Assembly: GCA_015295805.1 (NCBI GenBank)
Contig: DVEF01000028.1
Coordinates: 1 to 40,629 of the forward strand
Length of the DNA stretch: 40,629 nt
Direction of reading: 5' to 3'
DNA from: Geminocystis sp. M7585_C2015_104
GTDB taxonomy: Bacteria > Cyanobacteriota > Cyanobacteriia > Cyanobacteriales > Cyanobacteriaceae
Positions within the stretch are counted from its first letter, which is position 1; each line of letters opens with the position of its first letter. Shown here piece by piece: positions 1 to 8,955 of the stretch. The position numbers were made by a program, and so were the translations under genes. Below the pieces are notes generated by a model, which saw nothing but the letters and a program-made list of their open reading frames with translations, was not told where the DNA came from and ran no database searches.

Positions 1-1
1 C

Positions 2-1636
2 ATACCCATCGAACCAGGGCAACTGGTAGCACTAGTGGGAGGCAGTGGTGCAGGCAAATCCACCCTGTTACGCACTCTTCTGGGTATCCAGCCAATTACT
101 AGTGGGGTGGTATATCTTAACGGCGAAGACTTGACCACCAATTTTAACCTATACCGGCACCAGATTGGCTATGTGCCCCAGACGGACATTGTACACCGTG
201 ATTTGCGGGTAGAGGAGGTATTACGTTATGCCGCCAAGCTGAGGCTACCCCCCGATGCAGATGTGGATGCCATTGTCGAAAAAACCCTGGCCGATATTGA
301 AATGTTGGAAAGAAGGGATGTGTTGGTGAAAAACCTCAGTGGTGGCCAGTTAAAACGGGTGTCCATCGGTGTGGAATTACTAGTCAACCCTAAACTCTTC
401 TTTTTGGATGAGCCTACCTCTGGGTTAGATCCTGGTTTGGACAAGAAAATGATGCTACTATTACGCAAACTCGCTGACCAGGGACGCACTATTATAATTG
501 TAACTCATGCTACCACAAATATTAAGCTGTGTGATCGAATTGTATTCTTGGGCAGGGGAGGCAATCTCTGTTTCTACGGCAGTTACGAAGAAGCCAGGGA
601 ATTTTTTGGGCTGGAAGACAACAAGGATTTTGCTGATGTATACCTAGAGTTGGATAGCCCAGAGGCAGTAAAACAAACGGCAGAAAGATACCAACAGTCA
701 CCCCACTATGCCAAAAACATCGCCCAGAAACTCTCTGCACTCCCAGAAACCCGTTGCCAAAAGCCCAAGCCCAGGGCAATCAAAGCCGGTTTTTGGCGTC
801 AACTGGTCCATCTGTGTCAACGCTCCCTACAACTAGTATTACGAGATCGCAGTAATCTAATCATATCCCTCTTAACCGCACCCATCGGCATTTTACTCAT
901 CCGTCTTGCCACCAGAGACATACAGCCTTTCCTCCCAGGAAAAGAAGGAGATGCCACTGTGGCTACCTTGGCTCAGACGGTTGTTTTTGTATTCACCTGT
1001 GCTGCTATTTGGGTGGGGTTAGCCTCTTCCCTTCAGGAAATAGTCAAAGAAAATGATATATACAGCAGGGAGAGGCTAGTGAATCTCAATCTCCTCTCCT
1101 ATCTCGGCTCAAAAATCACTATCCTCTCCGCCTTGGCAGGCTTACAAACCCTGTTGATGGTGGTGGTTACCCTTGTTGCTTTCTCTCCCCCTAAACCCGA
1201 AATGATTTCCTGGTGGTTGGGGTTGACTGTTACTACCTTTTTGAGTATAGTTGCCTCCATCTGCCTCGGCTTAATGGTATCTGCCTTAGTCAAAAACACC
1301 ACCCAGGCTAATAGTGCCCTCCCCTTGTTACTTTTACCACAAATTATCTTCTCTGGGGTATTGTTTGAGGCGAAGGGGATAGTAGAATATGTCTCCTGGC
1401 TTATGGCTAGTCGCTGGTCTGTAGGCGCTTATGGTTCACTTGTAGATATAAACAGTCTTATTCCCCCTCCCGTAAGACTCCCTAGCGGCGAAGAAGTAGC
1501 TACCCCTTTTACAGAAAAATACATGTATACCCCAACCTGGGAGAATCTCACCGCTAACTGGGAGATGTTATTGGTACATTGTGGCATTTATCTGGTAATT
1601 ACCTATCTAGCCCAAAGGAGAAAGGATATTATATAG
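2..1636 (+). CDS. ABC transporter, ATP-binding plus ABC-2 permease (ABCG-like half transporter), 5' end outside window
   Basis: The reading frame is open from base 2, so the gene starts upstream and only its 3' part is seen. The ATPase domain comes first: Walker A GGSGAGKST, Q-loop region YVPQTD, signature LSGGQLKRVS, Walker B LFFLDEPTSGLD and the switch histidine in IVTHAT. A membrane domain follows (about the last 280 residues) with hydrophobic helices around LIISLLTAPIGILLI, VFVFTCAAIWVGLA and LPLLLLPQIIFSGVLF, typical of ABC-2 permeases. Nucleotide-binding domain before membrane domain in one chain is the ABCG arrangement; in cyanobacteria such proteins often carry an N-terminal FHA domain, which cannot be checked here. 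It is probably an exporter in the plasma membrane; the substrate cannot be told from sequence. The GTG at 35 lies inside the ATPase fold (codons before it read IPIEPGQLVAL) and is not the true start. Confidence 0.93.
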   Translation: MPIEPGQLVALVGGSGAGKSTLLRTLLGIQPITSGVVYLNGEDLTTNFNLYRHQIGYVPQTDIVHRDLRVEEVLRYAAKLRLPPDADVDAIVEKTLADIEMLERRDVLVKNLSGGQLKRVSIGVELLVNPKLFFLDEPTSGLDPGLDKKMMLLLRKLADQGRTIIIVTHATTNIKLCDRIVFLGRGGNLCFYGSYEEAREFFGLEDNKDFADVYLELDSPEAVKQTAERYQQSPHYAKNIAQKLSALPETRCQKPKPRAIKAGFWRQLVHLCQRSLQLVLRDRSNLIISLLTAPIGILLIRLATRDIQPFLPGKEGDATVATLAQTVVFVFTCAAIWVGLASSLQEIVKENDIYSRERLVNLNLLSYLGSKITILSALAGLQTLLMVVVTLVAFSPPKPEMISWWLGLTVTTFLSIVASICLGLMVSALVKNTTQANSALPLLLLPQIIFSGVLFEAKGIVEYVSWLMASRWSVGAYGSLVDINSLIPPPVRLPSGEEVATPFTEKYMYTPTWENLTANWEMLLVHCGIYLVITYLAQRRKDII

Positions 1637-1641
1637 TAAGA

Positions 1642-1908
1642 GATGAAAAAAAAGCCCTCTGGCAGGGACTAGAATCTGCAGACAACTGGACGTATACTGA
1701 GCCTGTAGCCCAATTTGAACAACTATAACAACAGTTATTTCACTCGTCAGGGGGAGGGCAAAACTGGATTAGCGGTGGAGACAACTGGGGATTCTGCCCA
1801 TGAACGCCCCGTGTATTTGTTTGAAATACTGGTTTCCATGAACAGGACACCGTACTATGCAATAAGCTCGTGGTATTTACGGTCATGGAACCCCCATCAC
1901 AGTGTTAG
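1642..1908 (+). pseudogene. possible decayed coding remnant, family not recognised
   Basis: Frame 1 reads as protein-like text between stops: DEKKALWQGLESADNWTY, then stop at 1726, QQLFHSSGGGQNWISGGDNW, stops at 1801 and 1822, then NTGFHEQDTVLCNKLVVFTV up to a stop at 1906. All pieces are in the same frame, which is what a gene killed by point mutations looks like. A 67-codon open frame at 1715-1918 overlaps it in another frame and is less protein-like. I do not recognise the family. The stretch may equally be non-coding DNA that reads well by chance. Confidence 0.3.
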
Positions 1909-2939
1909 GACACTATAGGAATATCCCCATACACGGTATCCAGGGTGGGGGTGTGGGAAAGATAGTCCTGCCATTGGGAGGTGTTACCTATTAGAATCAA
2001 CTGAGGGGAATTATGCCCACCATAGGCTTTAATAGATTCTATCTCCAGACAAAATGGGCCAGGGCGGAAAAAGGGATTATATTTGCCGTCGTATTCAAAT
2101 TTACTCAACATCAACTGGAAGGAATAGACTTGGCTAGAAAGGAAATCCCCCGCCGAGGCAACTGTTTTGGCACGAAAAACTGGTATTAGTTTTCTGAAAG
2201 GGATGTCTACGTCTATCCAACTGTTGGCTTGACTATCAAAAGAATAGCAATAACCTATCCCATCCCATTTGCCTTCACAACGGAGGATAAACTTGTATCG
2301 TTGTCCGTCTCCTCGTATTCTTAACCTAATCCCCTCATAACCAGACAAATCCCAGGGGGGATTCAAATTCTTACTTCTAACAGAGGCAAAACCGCCATTA
2401 TTTTCTGTAGACACCTCCCCCGTAAAAACAGCAACACCATCTTTCCATGTTAGCCTACTACTACTAATCCCCCCCATCACTATATCATCCACCGCACCCC
2501 ATTGATTTATAGCACTCTGGTTGTGAAAGTCAAACAAGAGGATTTCTCCCTTCTGCAGGGTTTTTTCCACTAAGCTAATAAATTTGTCTATCCCCCTTTG
2601 TGGTAGGCAAATAATTCTACTAACCCTTTCCAAGATACTAGGATTTAGAGAATCTCCTTCCAAATTAACATTAATTACCTCTATATTCTCCCGAGAAAAA
2701 TCCACATCCGGCAACGAATTAGATGTATTTAAAACCCTCAGGGGTATCCCTTTTTCCCTCAATGAAGATAAGGTTTCCCTCCCCTGTACACTGCCATCAT
2801 AACAAACCAGCGTTAAACCCATAACCGTTTTCCTAAATGTAATACTATCCTGGGAAGGGTTAAATAACTGATTGAGACAATTAGCAAAGGGAATTACCTC
2901 GAAAAAACTAAGAGTATCCCAAAGACGTTTTAATTGCAT
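1905..2939 (-). CDS. CIA30-family protein
   Basis: Residues about 140-320 form a CIA30 (complex I intermediate-associated protein 30) domain, a beta-sandwich related to carbohydrate-binding folds. Visible marks are LLFDFHNQSAINQWGAVDD, VMGGISSSRL, FTGEVSTENNGGFASVRS, GYEGIRLRIRGDGQRYKF and LEIESIKAYGG. The roughly 130 N-terminal residues look like the tail of a Rossmann-type region, which many cyanobacterial CIA30 proteins carry in fuller form. The ATG at 2939 has a strong ribosome site (AGGAGG, 7 nt spacing). CIA30 proteins are linked to assembly of respiratory or photosynthetic complexes; the exact role in cyanobacteria is not settled. It lies 91 nt downstream of sufD on the same strand, so co-transcription is possible, with its own good start signal. 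Confidence 0.8.
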   Translation of the reverse strand: MQLKRLWDTLSFFEVIPFANCLNQLFNPSQDSITFRKTVMGLTLVCYDGSVQGRETLSSLREKGIPLRVLNTSNSLPDVDFSRENIEVINVNLEGDSLNPSILERVSRIICLPQRGIDKFISLVEKTLQKGEILLFDFHNQSAINQWGAVDDIVMGGISSSRLTWKDGVAVFTGEVSTENNGGFASVRSKNLNPPWDLSGYEGIRLRIRGDGQRYKFILRCEGKWDGIGYCYSFDSQANSWIDVDIPFRKLIPVFRAKTVASAGDFLSSQVYSFQLMLSKFEYDGKYNPFFRPGPFCLEIESIKAYGGHNSPQLILIGNTSQWQDYLSHTPTLDTVYGDIPIVS

Positions 2940-2981
2940 TTTTCCACCTCCTATTAGTCTCTTATCTCACTGTTATACTCA

Positions 2982-3007
2982 CCCCTACCCGATTTCCCGA
3001 ATAGGGG
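2982..3007 (-). other. hairpin between sufD and the CIA30 gene
   Basis: CCCCTA at 2982-2987 pairs with TAGGGG at 3002-3007, with a 14-nt loop that itself holds CCCG and CCCGAA. The hairpin sits 24 nt past the sufD stop. No T-run follows on the minus strand, so if it ends transcripts it is not a classical intrinsic terminator; it may instead be an RNA-processing or stability element between the two genes. Confidence 0.35.
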
Positions 3008-3030
3008 CATTATAGATAAAATAATTGGAG

Positions 3031-4413
3031 CTAGGTGCGACAGGTAAAACACTGACGAAGACGTTGTTTGAGAGAATCTAGGGGAATCTTGTCAAGAATT
3101 TCGGCGGCAAAGGCATCAATCAACAAATGACGCGCCATCTCTTCACTCAAGCCACGACTGCGAAGATAGAATACCTCCTCCGCCTCTAGTTGACTAACAG
3201 TAGCCCCATGGGTACACTTTACATTATCTGCAGTTATCTGTAATTCCGGCTTGGTGTTAATTTTCCCCCCAGGTGAGAGTAACAAATTCCGATTCAACTG
3301 GGAGGCATTAGTCAACTGTGCCCTTTTTGGCACTCTTATTTTACCATTGAAAACCCCAGTGGCCTTGTGGTCAATGATGTACTTATGCAACTGATTTACC
3401 AACCCATGAGGGTAGTCTAAATTCACCTCACTGTGGGTATCTCCCAACTGTTTCCCCTGCAATAGGGTTAAACCATAGAGGAAAGTCTCTGTTTTTTCCC
3501 CTCGTTGGTAGACTTTAAGATTGTGGCGATATAGTTTTCCTCCAAGACTGACCTCGTTAAGGGTATAATGGCTATGTTCAAACTGGTATACCACCGTCTT
3601 GGCTATATGAAAACCATCCCCCGACTCCATTTGGATGCGAGTATGATTGATTCTGGCATTACCCTTTAGATAAATTTCCGTTACAGCATTGTTGAAATAA
3701 TAACACTTCCCTGTGGCAGTGTAGGAACAACTAGGATTACTAATATTACTGATGACTCCATAGCATTCTATCAGTTCACAAACAGAATTTTCCTCCACCA
3801 CCACTAAAATTCGCGGTTGACTCCACCGGGGGAGGGTGTCTGTTACAGTAATATGTAGGAGATGAAGGGGAAGTGAAACAGTCTGATTTGCTTTTACCCA
3901 CACCACTAAGGCATCTACTAAACCTGCGGAATTCAAGGCAGCAAATATATCCCCCTCTTCAGACTCCTCTTTTGCTAAATAAGAGGCAATGTTGTTAATT
4001 TCCTCTTCCCTTAAACCACCTAAATTACCAAGATAGGCTACATCTGTTGCAATGGCAGAAACATCAGACAATGGAGGCTGGTAATAGCCATTTTCCAATA
4101 CCAAACGGGAATGGTTAGTGGGGGGTAAAATAAACTCCGCCAACACCTCTGGGTTTAATTGGCTGGGGATGGCATAATGCCAATTGTGTTGGTATAAGTC
4201 ACTCAAATCAGTAAAACGCCACTCCTCGTCTTTTTTGGTGGGTAGATGTAATGCCGCTACTCGTCTCCCACCCCGCCTTCTGGTTTCTGCCACTAGTTGT
4301 CTTAAATTTCCCTGCCACCAAAGGGGTTGATTTTCTGCCTGTTGTAGTAATCTCCCTATATAAGTCTCCCCGTCTATGGTGACGTCGCGGTTTTCCCTGT
4401 TTAAGATTATCAT
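3031..4413 (-). CDS. sufD: Fe-S cluster assembly protein SufD
   Basis: SufD forms the SufBC2D scaffold complex that builds Fe-S clusters in the cytosol. At 460 aa it has the usual length for cyanobacterial SufD. The C-terminal half shows the SufB/SufD core: FLYGLTLLQGKQLGDTHSEV, HPHG-like YPHGLVNQLHKYIIDHKATG, VFNGKIRVPKRAQLTNASQ, and the end motif ELQITADNVKCTHGATVSQL with LRSRGLSEEMARHLLIDAFA. The N-terminal region has KKDEEWRFTDLSDL, typical of SufD. The ATG at 4413 has GGAG about 9 nt upstream. It lies 175 nt downstream of sufC on the same strand and should share its transcript. SufB, the paralogue and partner, is not in the window. Confidence 0.96.
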   Translation of the reverse strand: MIILNRENRDVTIDGETYIGRLLQQAENQPLWWQGNLRQLVAETRRRGGRRVAALHLPTKKDEEWRFTDLSDLYQHNWHYAIPSQLNPEVLAEFILPPTNHSRLVLENGYYQPPLSDVSAIATDVAYLGNLGGLREEEINNIASYLAKEESEEGDIFAALNSAGLVDALVVWVKANQTVSLPLHLLHITVTDTLPRWSQPRILVVVEENSVCELIECYGVISNISNPSCSYTATGKCYYFNNAVTEIYLKGNARINHTRIQMESGDGFHIAKTVVYQFEHSHYTLNEVSLGGKLYRHNLKVYQRGEKTETFLYGLTLLQGKQLGDTHSEVNLDYPHGLVNQLHKYIIDHKATGVFNGKIRVPKRAQLTNASQLNRNLLLSPGGKINTKPELQITADNVKCTHGATVSQLEAEEVFYLRSRGLSEEMARHLLIDAFAAEILDKIPLDSLKQRLRQCFTCRT

Positions 4414-4491
4414 CTCCTGTCACTCCATACTATACAAAAATAGTCTAGAAACCTAAACAAAATAGAAAACAACAAAAAAGAGAGGGTGAAA

Positions 4492-4537
4492 TCTAAGTCT
4501 AGTAACCCTAGTAAGTCTAAGTCTAATAAGTCTAAGA
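4492..4537. repeat. short tandem TCTAAG-type repeat between sufC and sufD
   Basis: The sufC-sufD gap holds about five copies of TCTAAG/TCTAGT-like units (TCTAAGTCTAGTAACC, then TAGTAAGTCTAAGTC, then TAATAAGTCTAAGAC). It looks like slippage-type expansion. No spacer structure is present, so it is not CRISPR-like. It may vary in length between strains. Confidence 0.6.
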
Positions 4538-4588
4538 CGGTTTGAGATATTTTCTCTAACCCTCCCCATCCTGTCAAACTATAGTGGA

Positions 4589-5362
4589 TTAAACCGTAGT
4601 TAATTCTTCTTCTTCATCCAAAAAGTCATAACCCTTGGCTTCCAATTCCAATGCCAGATTCTTATCCCCACTCATCACAATTTTTCCCCTAGACATAACA
4701 TGCACCACATCGGGGACAATATAGTTCAATAGTCTCTGATAGTGGGTAATCAGCAGAAGGGCATTATCAGGTTTACGTAATTGATTTACCCCCCCTGCGA
4801 CTATTCTTAGGGCGTCAATGTCCAAACCGGAGTCTATTTCGTCTAGAATAGCTAAAGTGGGCTCTAATAGTGCCATTTGTAGGATTTCATTGCGTTTCTT
4901 TTCGCCTCCGGAGAAACCTTCATTGACACTCCTTTCCAGGAAGGAAGCATCCATGGAAACCAACTCTAGTTTTTCCCTCACCAAGTCTTCAAAGTCAAAG
5001 GCATCTAACTCCTCTAACCCGAGATGCTTGCGACGGTTGTTATAGGCTACCCGCAGAAAATCTAAATTACTTACCCCCGGGATTTCTATGGGGTATTGGA
5101 AGGCTAAAAATATCCCCGCTAGTGCCCTTTCTTCTGGAGTCTTTTCTAGTAGATTTTCCCCTAGATATATAATCTCCCCCTCTGTCACCTCATAGTCGGG
5201 GTGTCCTGTGATGACCTTAGAAAGGGTACTTTTTCCAGAACCATTGCGCCCCATTATAGCATGCACTTCCCCCGCCTTTATCTTTAGGTTTACCCCCCTG
5301 AGAATCTCCACTCCCTCTACTGCCGCCTTTAGATTCCTTATTTCTAGTATCGTGTTACTCAT
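4589..5362 (-). CDS. sufC: Fe-S cluster assembly ATPase SufC
   Basis: SufC is the ABC-type ATPase that drives the SufBC2D scaffold. At 257 aa it matches the family. Walker A is GRNGSGKST (residues 38-46), the Q-loop glutamine is Q89 in FLAFQYP, the signature [18 protein letters not shown] begins at 151, Walker B is [12 protein letters not shown] with E175 (SufC carries DEIDSGLD where most ABC ATPases have DEPTSGLD), and the switch histidine is H207 in LITHYQR. It is the first suf gene here, directly behind a SufR-type operator at 5421-5434, with sufD downstream. In most cyanobacteria sufB precedes sufC; here a DUF4079 gene sits in that place. Confidence 0.97.
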   Translation of the reverse strand: MSNTILEIRNLKAAVEGVEILRGVNLKIKAGEVHAIMGRNGSGKSTLSKVITGHPDYEVTEGEIIYLGENLLEKTPEERALAGIFLAFQYPIEIPGVSNLDFLRVAYNNRRKHLGLEELDAFDFEDLVREKLELVSMDASFLERSVNEGFSGGEKKRNEILQMALLEPTLAILDEIDSGLDIDALRIVAGGVNQLRKPDNALLLITHYQRLLNYIVPDVVHVMSRGKIVMSGDKNLALELEAKGYDFLDEEEELTTV

Positions 5363-5420
5363 TTCTCTATCCTGTGTTCTCTTTTAGCTTTTGGTTAGAT
5401 ACTATTTTAGGACACTTTAG

Positions 5421-5434
5421 CAACAATTTTGTTG
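5421..5434. promoter_or_regulatory. SufR-type operator upstream of sufC
   Basis: The sequence is CAAC-AATTTT-GTTG, exactly the CAAC-N6-GTTG inverted repeat described for the cyanobacterial repressor SufR at suf promoters. It extends to a 10-bp arm (TTAGCAACAA / TTGTTGTTAA, 5417-5438) with one mismatch and a 2-nt centre. It lies 58 nt upstream of the sufC start, in the 98-nt gap between the DUF4079 stop and sufC. No T-run follows, so an operator is more likely than a terminator. Expected role: repress sufCD when Fe-S supply is adequate. Confidence 0.72.
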
Positions 5435-5460
5435 TTAAACCCTACAGGGGATAAAAATTA

Positions 5461-6132
5461 TCAGAGAATTGTAGCAGGGGGAGGAGTCCACAAGCCGATT
5501 TCAAACAAATCCCTACTGCCGGTAATAACCTGTCCCAAAAACAACAACAGGGCGATACAATTGAGGATGACATGGAGATTACGCCATCGCAGGGATTTAT
5601 CTTGGTAGATTTCCTCTATAATCGCCACAGAGAAAATCATTAATAGGCAGACAGCTACCCCGTAATAGTAATGGGAGATATACCACTGGTTGGTGCGTCT
5701 AAAAACCCCCTCCTGACTGCCTAAAATTATCACTCCCATCCCCGCCAGAGTGGCAAAAACCCCTCGCCATATTCTCCCCCTCGCCTTTAATAGAAATATC
5801 TGGGAGGCGATGGTGAATATAAACATCAAAATCAAAAAAATAAACAGGAATATATTCGTCTGCCACAAACTATTTTTGATAATATTCTTAGTTATAATCG
5901 GCTGCGCTAATCCCGCCAACGTAACAAAAACAACTCCACTAGCCAGATACTTCCCAAGATTTACGTGATTTCGCGCCACGATGCTGGGTATATAACTATC
6001 CCCCCTCTTTCTTATTTGCAGTCTTCTTTGTCTTGTCTCCCAGGCAAAATATGATACTATTCCCAAAAGAGGAAACACTCCCGCTACTGCTAGTATCGGG
6101 TGAATTAAAAGACTAAATTGTTCCAAAGTCAT
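5461..6132 (-). CDS. DUF4079 family membrane protein
   Basis: This is an integral membrane protein with about six hydrophobic helices (LAVAGVFPLLGIVSYFAW, YLASGVVFVTLAGLAQPII, IFLFIFLILMFIFTIASQI, VFATLAGMGVIILG, YYYGVAVCLLMIFSVAII, NCIALLLFLGQVITG). The start MTLEQFSLLIHPILAV, with HP in the first helix, is typical of cyanobacterial and plant DUF4079 proteins. I chose the ATG at 6132 on family likeness; an ATG at 6201 would add 23 non-hydrophobic residues. Family function is unknown; it is thought to sit in thylakoid or plasma membrane. It lies upstream of sufC on the same strand and divergent from chlB. Confidence 0.82.
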   Translation of the reverse strand: MTLEQFSLLIHPILAVAGVFPLLGIVSYFAWETRQRRLQIRKRGDSYIPSIVARNHVNLGKYLASGVVFVTLAGLAQPIITKNIIKNSLWQTNIFLFIFLILMFIFTIASQIFLLKARGRIWRGVFATLAGMGVIILGSQEGVFRRTNQWYISHYYYGVAVCLLMIFSVAIIEEIYQDKSLRWRNLHVILNCIALLLFLGQVITGSRDLFEIGLWTPPPATIL

Positions 6133-6582
6133 AAAGTTTTCTAGTAATTTTTCTCCCCTACTGATGGAGATTATAACTCTACTTTTCCCCCGGAGCCTCA
6201 TTCTCGCGGGAGAAAAAAGCCTGTCAACTAGACAACAATGTCATACAGTCATGGGGGTTTAATTCTATCTCAAAAACGTCAATAAGAGAGAATATCACTC
6301 TAAGTTTACCCCGGTAAACCATGGAAGAGGAAAACACCCCTTTTTAAAAAAGTATGTCTTATTTGAAAGACCCCCGAATTACCAGTTGTCTAGGGAATTA
6401 CTTGAGAGGCAAAACACTTTCCGATAACCAAAAGCCACTGAGTAAAATTACCCCTGATTAGTACCTATTTTTATGAAGTTTTGTTTAGTAAATATTTGTA
6501 AATAAAAAGGAGGAAGGAGTGACAGAAGACGGAAACTGGAAAAAAGAAATGGCCATTGACACGAGCTGGAAAAAGTGATACC
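6133..6582. other. intergenic promoter region between the DUF4079 gene and chlB, with an inverted repeat
   Basis: This 450-nt stretch separates the two divergent genes and must hold both promoters. The clearest element is GTTTACC-CC-GGTAAAC at 6304-6319, 7-bp perfect arms with a 2-nt centre, well placed for a dimeric regulator. GTCTT/AAGAC around 6356-6371 is a weaker one. Just upstream of chlB is an A/T-rich run (TTTGTTTAGTAAATATTTGT) and AGGAGGAAGGAG, which lies too far from the start to be its ribosome site. No open frame looks real. Confidence 0.5.
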
Positions 6583-8109
6583 ATGAAACTAGCCTATTGG
6601 ATGTATGCAGGTCCCGCTCACATCGGCACCCTGAGGATAGCAAGTTCTTTTAAAAGGGTCCATGCTATCATGCATGCGCCCCTGGGGGATGACTACTTTA
6701 ACGTAATGCGTTCAATGTTAGAGCGGGAAAAGAATTTTACCCCTGTTACTGCTAGTATAGTGGACAGGAATGTATTGGCAAGGGGGTCACAGGAAAAAGT
6801 AGTAGACAACATCATAAGGAAAGACAAAGAAGAAAAACCCGACTTGATAATACTTACACCCACCTGCACTTCTAGTATTCTACAAGAGGATTTGGCCAAT
6901 TTTGTGGAAAGGGCAAGACTAAACACTGACAGTGACGTGCTGTTGGCAGACGTCAACCATTATCGCGTCAATGAATTACAGGCAGCAGAGCGCACCCTCA
7001 AGCAAGTGGTACAATTTTACCTAGAAAAGGCGGAAAGGAAGGGAGATATAGTCACAGAAAAAACACCAAACCCCTCTGTCAACATCATCGGCATCTCAAC
7101 CCTAGGTTTTCATAACCAGCACGATGGTAGGGAATTGCAAAAATTAATGACAGACTTGGGCATTACCGTCAACTCGATTGTACCACAGGGGGCATCAGTA
7201 CATGAGCTGAAAAAAATGCCTAGTGCCTGGTTTAATCTTATCCCCTATCGGGAATTAGGACTAGCCACTGCCACTTATTTGCAGGAAAAATGGGGCATGC
7301 CCTATGTGGATATTACCCCCATGGGAGTTTTGGAAACAGCCCGTTGTATTCGCAAAATACAAGAAGTACTAAATCAACAGGGAGCAAATGTAAACTATGA
7401 GGATTATATCACCCATCAGACTCTAAATGTCTCCCAGGCAGTGTGGTTTTCTCGTAGCATCGACTGTCAAAACCTCACTGGGAAAAAGGCTGTAGTCTTC
7501 GGCGACAACACCCATGCTGCCGCCATGACTAAAATCCTGACTCGGGAGATGGGGGTCCATGTAGTTTTAGCTGGCACTTACTGTAAATACGACCGAGACT
7601 GGTTTTGTCAACAGGTGGAAGGCCTTTGTGACCGAGTTTTGGTTACTGAAGACTACACAGAGGTTGCAGACGCCATTGCCGAAATCGAACCAGAGGCGAT
7701 TTTTGGAACACAAATGGAGCGTCATGTAGCTAAACGTTTGAATATACCCTGTGGTGTGATTTCTGCGCCTATTCATATCCAGAATTTCCCCATAGGTTAT
7801 CGCCCCTTCCTGGGGTATGAGGGGAGTAATCAGATTGCTGACCTGGTTTATAATTCCTTTACCCTTGGAATGGAGGACCATCTTTTAGAAATATTTGGCG
7901 GTCATGATACCAAAGAAGTGCTAACCAAGTCAATATCTGCCCAGTCAGATTTAAACTGGAGTGAGGAGGCCCTAAGGGAATTAGAAAAAATTCCCGGCTT
8001 TGTGCGTGGCAGGGTGAAGAGGAATACAGAGAAATTTGCTAGGGAAAGGGGGATTACTCGGATTACCCTGGAGGTTATGTATGCCGCCAAGGAAGCATTG
8101 GGGGCATGA
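6583..8109 (+). CDS. chlB: light-independent protochlorophyllide reductase subunit B (ChlB)
   Basis: ChlB and ChlN form the NB component of DPOR, which reduces protochlorophyllide to chlorophyllide in the dark using electrons from ChlL. The 508-aa length from ATG 6583 equals the usual cyanobacterial ChlB, and [20 protein letters not shown] is the conserved N-terminus. Asp36 (in HAPLGDDYF) matches the aspartate that ligates the NB 4Fe-4S cluster together with three ChlN cysteines. [31 protein letters not shown] and the C-terminal [20 protein letters not shown] are also typical. A TTG at 6556 in the same frame would add nine residues not found in the family. It converges with gun4, with only 19 nt between them. 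chlL and chlN are not in the window. Confidence 0.97.
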   Translation: MKLAYWMYAGPAHIGTLRIASSFKRVHAIMHAPLGDDYFNVMRSMLEREKNFTPVTASIVDRNVLARGSQEKVVDNIIRKDKEEKPDLIILTPTCTSSILQEDLANFVERARLNTDSDVLLADVNHYRVNELQAAERTLKQVVQFYLEKAERKGDIVTEKTPNPSVNIIGISTLGFHNQHDGRELQKLMTDLGITVNSIVPQGASVHELKKMPSAWFNLIPYRELGLATATYLQEKWGMPYVDITPMGVLETARCIRKIQEVLNQQGANVNYEDYITHQTLNVSQAVWFSRSIDCQNLTGKKAVVFGDNTHAAAMTKILTREMGVHVVLAGTYCKYDRDWFCQQVEGLCDRVLVTEDYTEVADAIAEIEPEAIFGTQMERHVAKRLNIPCGVISAPIHIQNFPIGYRPFLGYEGSNQIADLVYNSFTLGMEDHLLEIFGGHDTKEVLTKSISAQSDLNWSEEALRELEKIPGFVRGRVKRNTEKFARERGITRITLEVMYAAKEALGA

Positions 8110-8128
8110 TTTAATCCCTTTTTTATTC

Positions 8129-8818
8129 TCATTTACTTTTATTTTCCCAAGCCGGGTGTGAGAATAAAGCATCAATAAATCTCACCCCTCTCAACTGATT
8201 AGACAATGGCAAATGTCCTGGGGGGGCGCTCAAATCCCATATAAATTCACCGGGATATTTTGTCCATTTGTTCCCTTTTTTCCACTTCAATTTTACCCAG
8301 AGTTGATTGTAATCCTTACCCAAACTTAACCAGATTTGTCTTTGAATCTTATAGCCGAACTTTCCCTCCGAATAAACATACCAGAGAGTATCGATTGTTT
8401 TTAAATCTGCCACGGGAAACTTCTTAACCTCCGTAAAGTAAACCCATTTTCTTCTTACCGCCCCTTCCCCTGCTAATTCGCACAATTTTTCCCTTGTCAG
8501 ACTGTCAGCTTCTTGGTATTTCCTTTCTACCAATAATTGTTGCAATTCTCTGTATTCTATGTTTTTTTCTGACACCAATTCCACTAAGCCTTCGGGAAAT
8601 TTATCCCTCAAAAACCTATCATTCTCCTCTGTGTTGCTGTTTCTTAAAACCTGGTATATTTTGCCTCTTATTGGAGAAACATCAGCGGTGGATACCAGAA
8701 AATCTCTCAGAAACTGGTAGCCTTTTTCCCCCTTGGTTATTATTTCGTCCACTAGCAATAGTTGGTTTTTCTCCGAGGCTTTTTCAAATTTATCTTTAAT
8801 ATTATCTAGCTCATCCAT
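8129..8818 (-). CDS. gun4: GUN4-domain protein (Mg-chelatase activator)
   Basis: GUN4 binds protoporphyrin IX and Mg-protoporphyrin IX and stimulates Mg-chelatase at the first step of chlorophyll synthesis. The 229-aa length is close to the classic cyanobacterial Gun4. Residues about 1-80 form the N-terminal helical bundle and 85-215 the GUN4 core: YRELQQLLVERKYQEADSLT, VKKFPVADLKTIDTLWYVYS, GKFGYKIQRQIWLSLGKDYN and FIWDLSAPPGHLPLSNQLRG, all close to family consensus. The domain order matches Gun4 itself more than the kinase- or caspase-fused GUN4 proteins. It faces chlB and follows the DUF92/VTE6-like gene on the same strand, behind a likely terminator. Confidence 0.93.
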   Translation of the reverse strand: MDELDNIKDKFEKASEKNQLLLVDEIITKGEKGYQFLRDFLVSTADVSPIRGKIYQVLRNSNTEENDRFLRDKFPEGLVELVSEKNIEYRELQQLLVERKYQEADSLTREKLCELAGEGAVRRKWVYFTEVKKFPVADLKTIDTLWYVYSEGKFGYKIQRQIWLSLGKDYNQLWVKLKWKKGNKWTKYPGEFIWDLSAPPGHLPLSNQLRGVRFIDALFSHPAWENKSK

Positions 8819-8881
8819 TGTTTTTTCCCAAAGAGAGTTTAAAAGATACTATGGGTTTGGAGTGGCAAGAAGAGTTATGAT

Positions 8882-8910
8882 AAAAAAAACACACCTCAGC
8901 CGGGGATGTG
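8882..8910 (-). terminator. intrinsic terminator downstream of the DUF92 gene
   Basis: On the minus strand CACATC pairs with GGTGTG (6 bp, one G-U pair, 9-nt loop) and is followed directly by eight T residues. It starts 46 nt after the stop of the DUF92 gene and about 65 nt before the gun4 start, so gun4 probably has its own promoter in the short gap. Confidence 0.6.
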
Positions 8911-8955
8911 GGTTGTAAGATTGTCTAGCGGCTTTGCTGTCCTGTCAAACACCTA

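Noticed and set aside
4492-4537. CRISPR-like array
   Set aside because: Units are 6-8 nt with no spacers and no cas genes nearby.
6556-6582. TTG start for ChlB nine codons upstream
   Set aside because: The family N-terminus begins at [10 protein letters not shown], and Asp36 numbering fits only the ATG at 6583.
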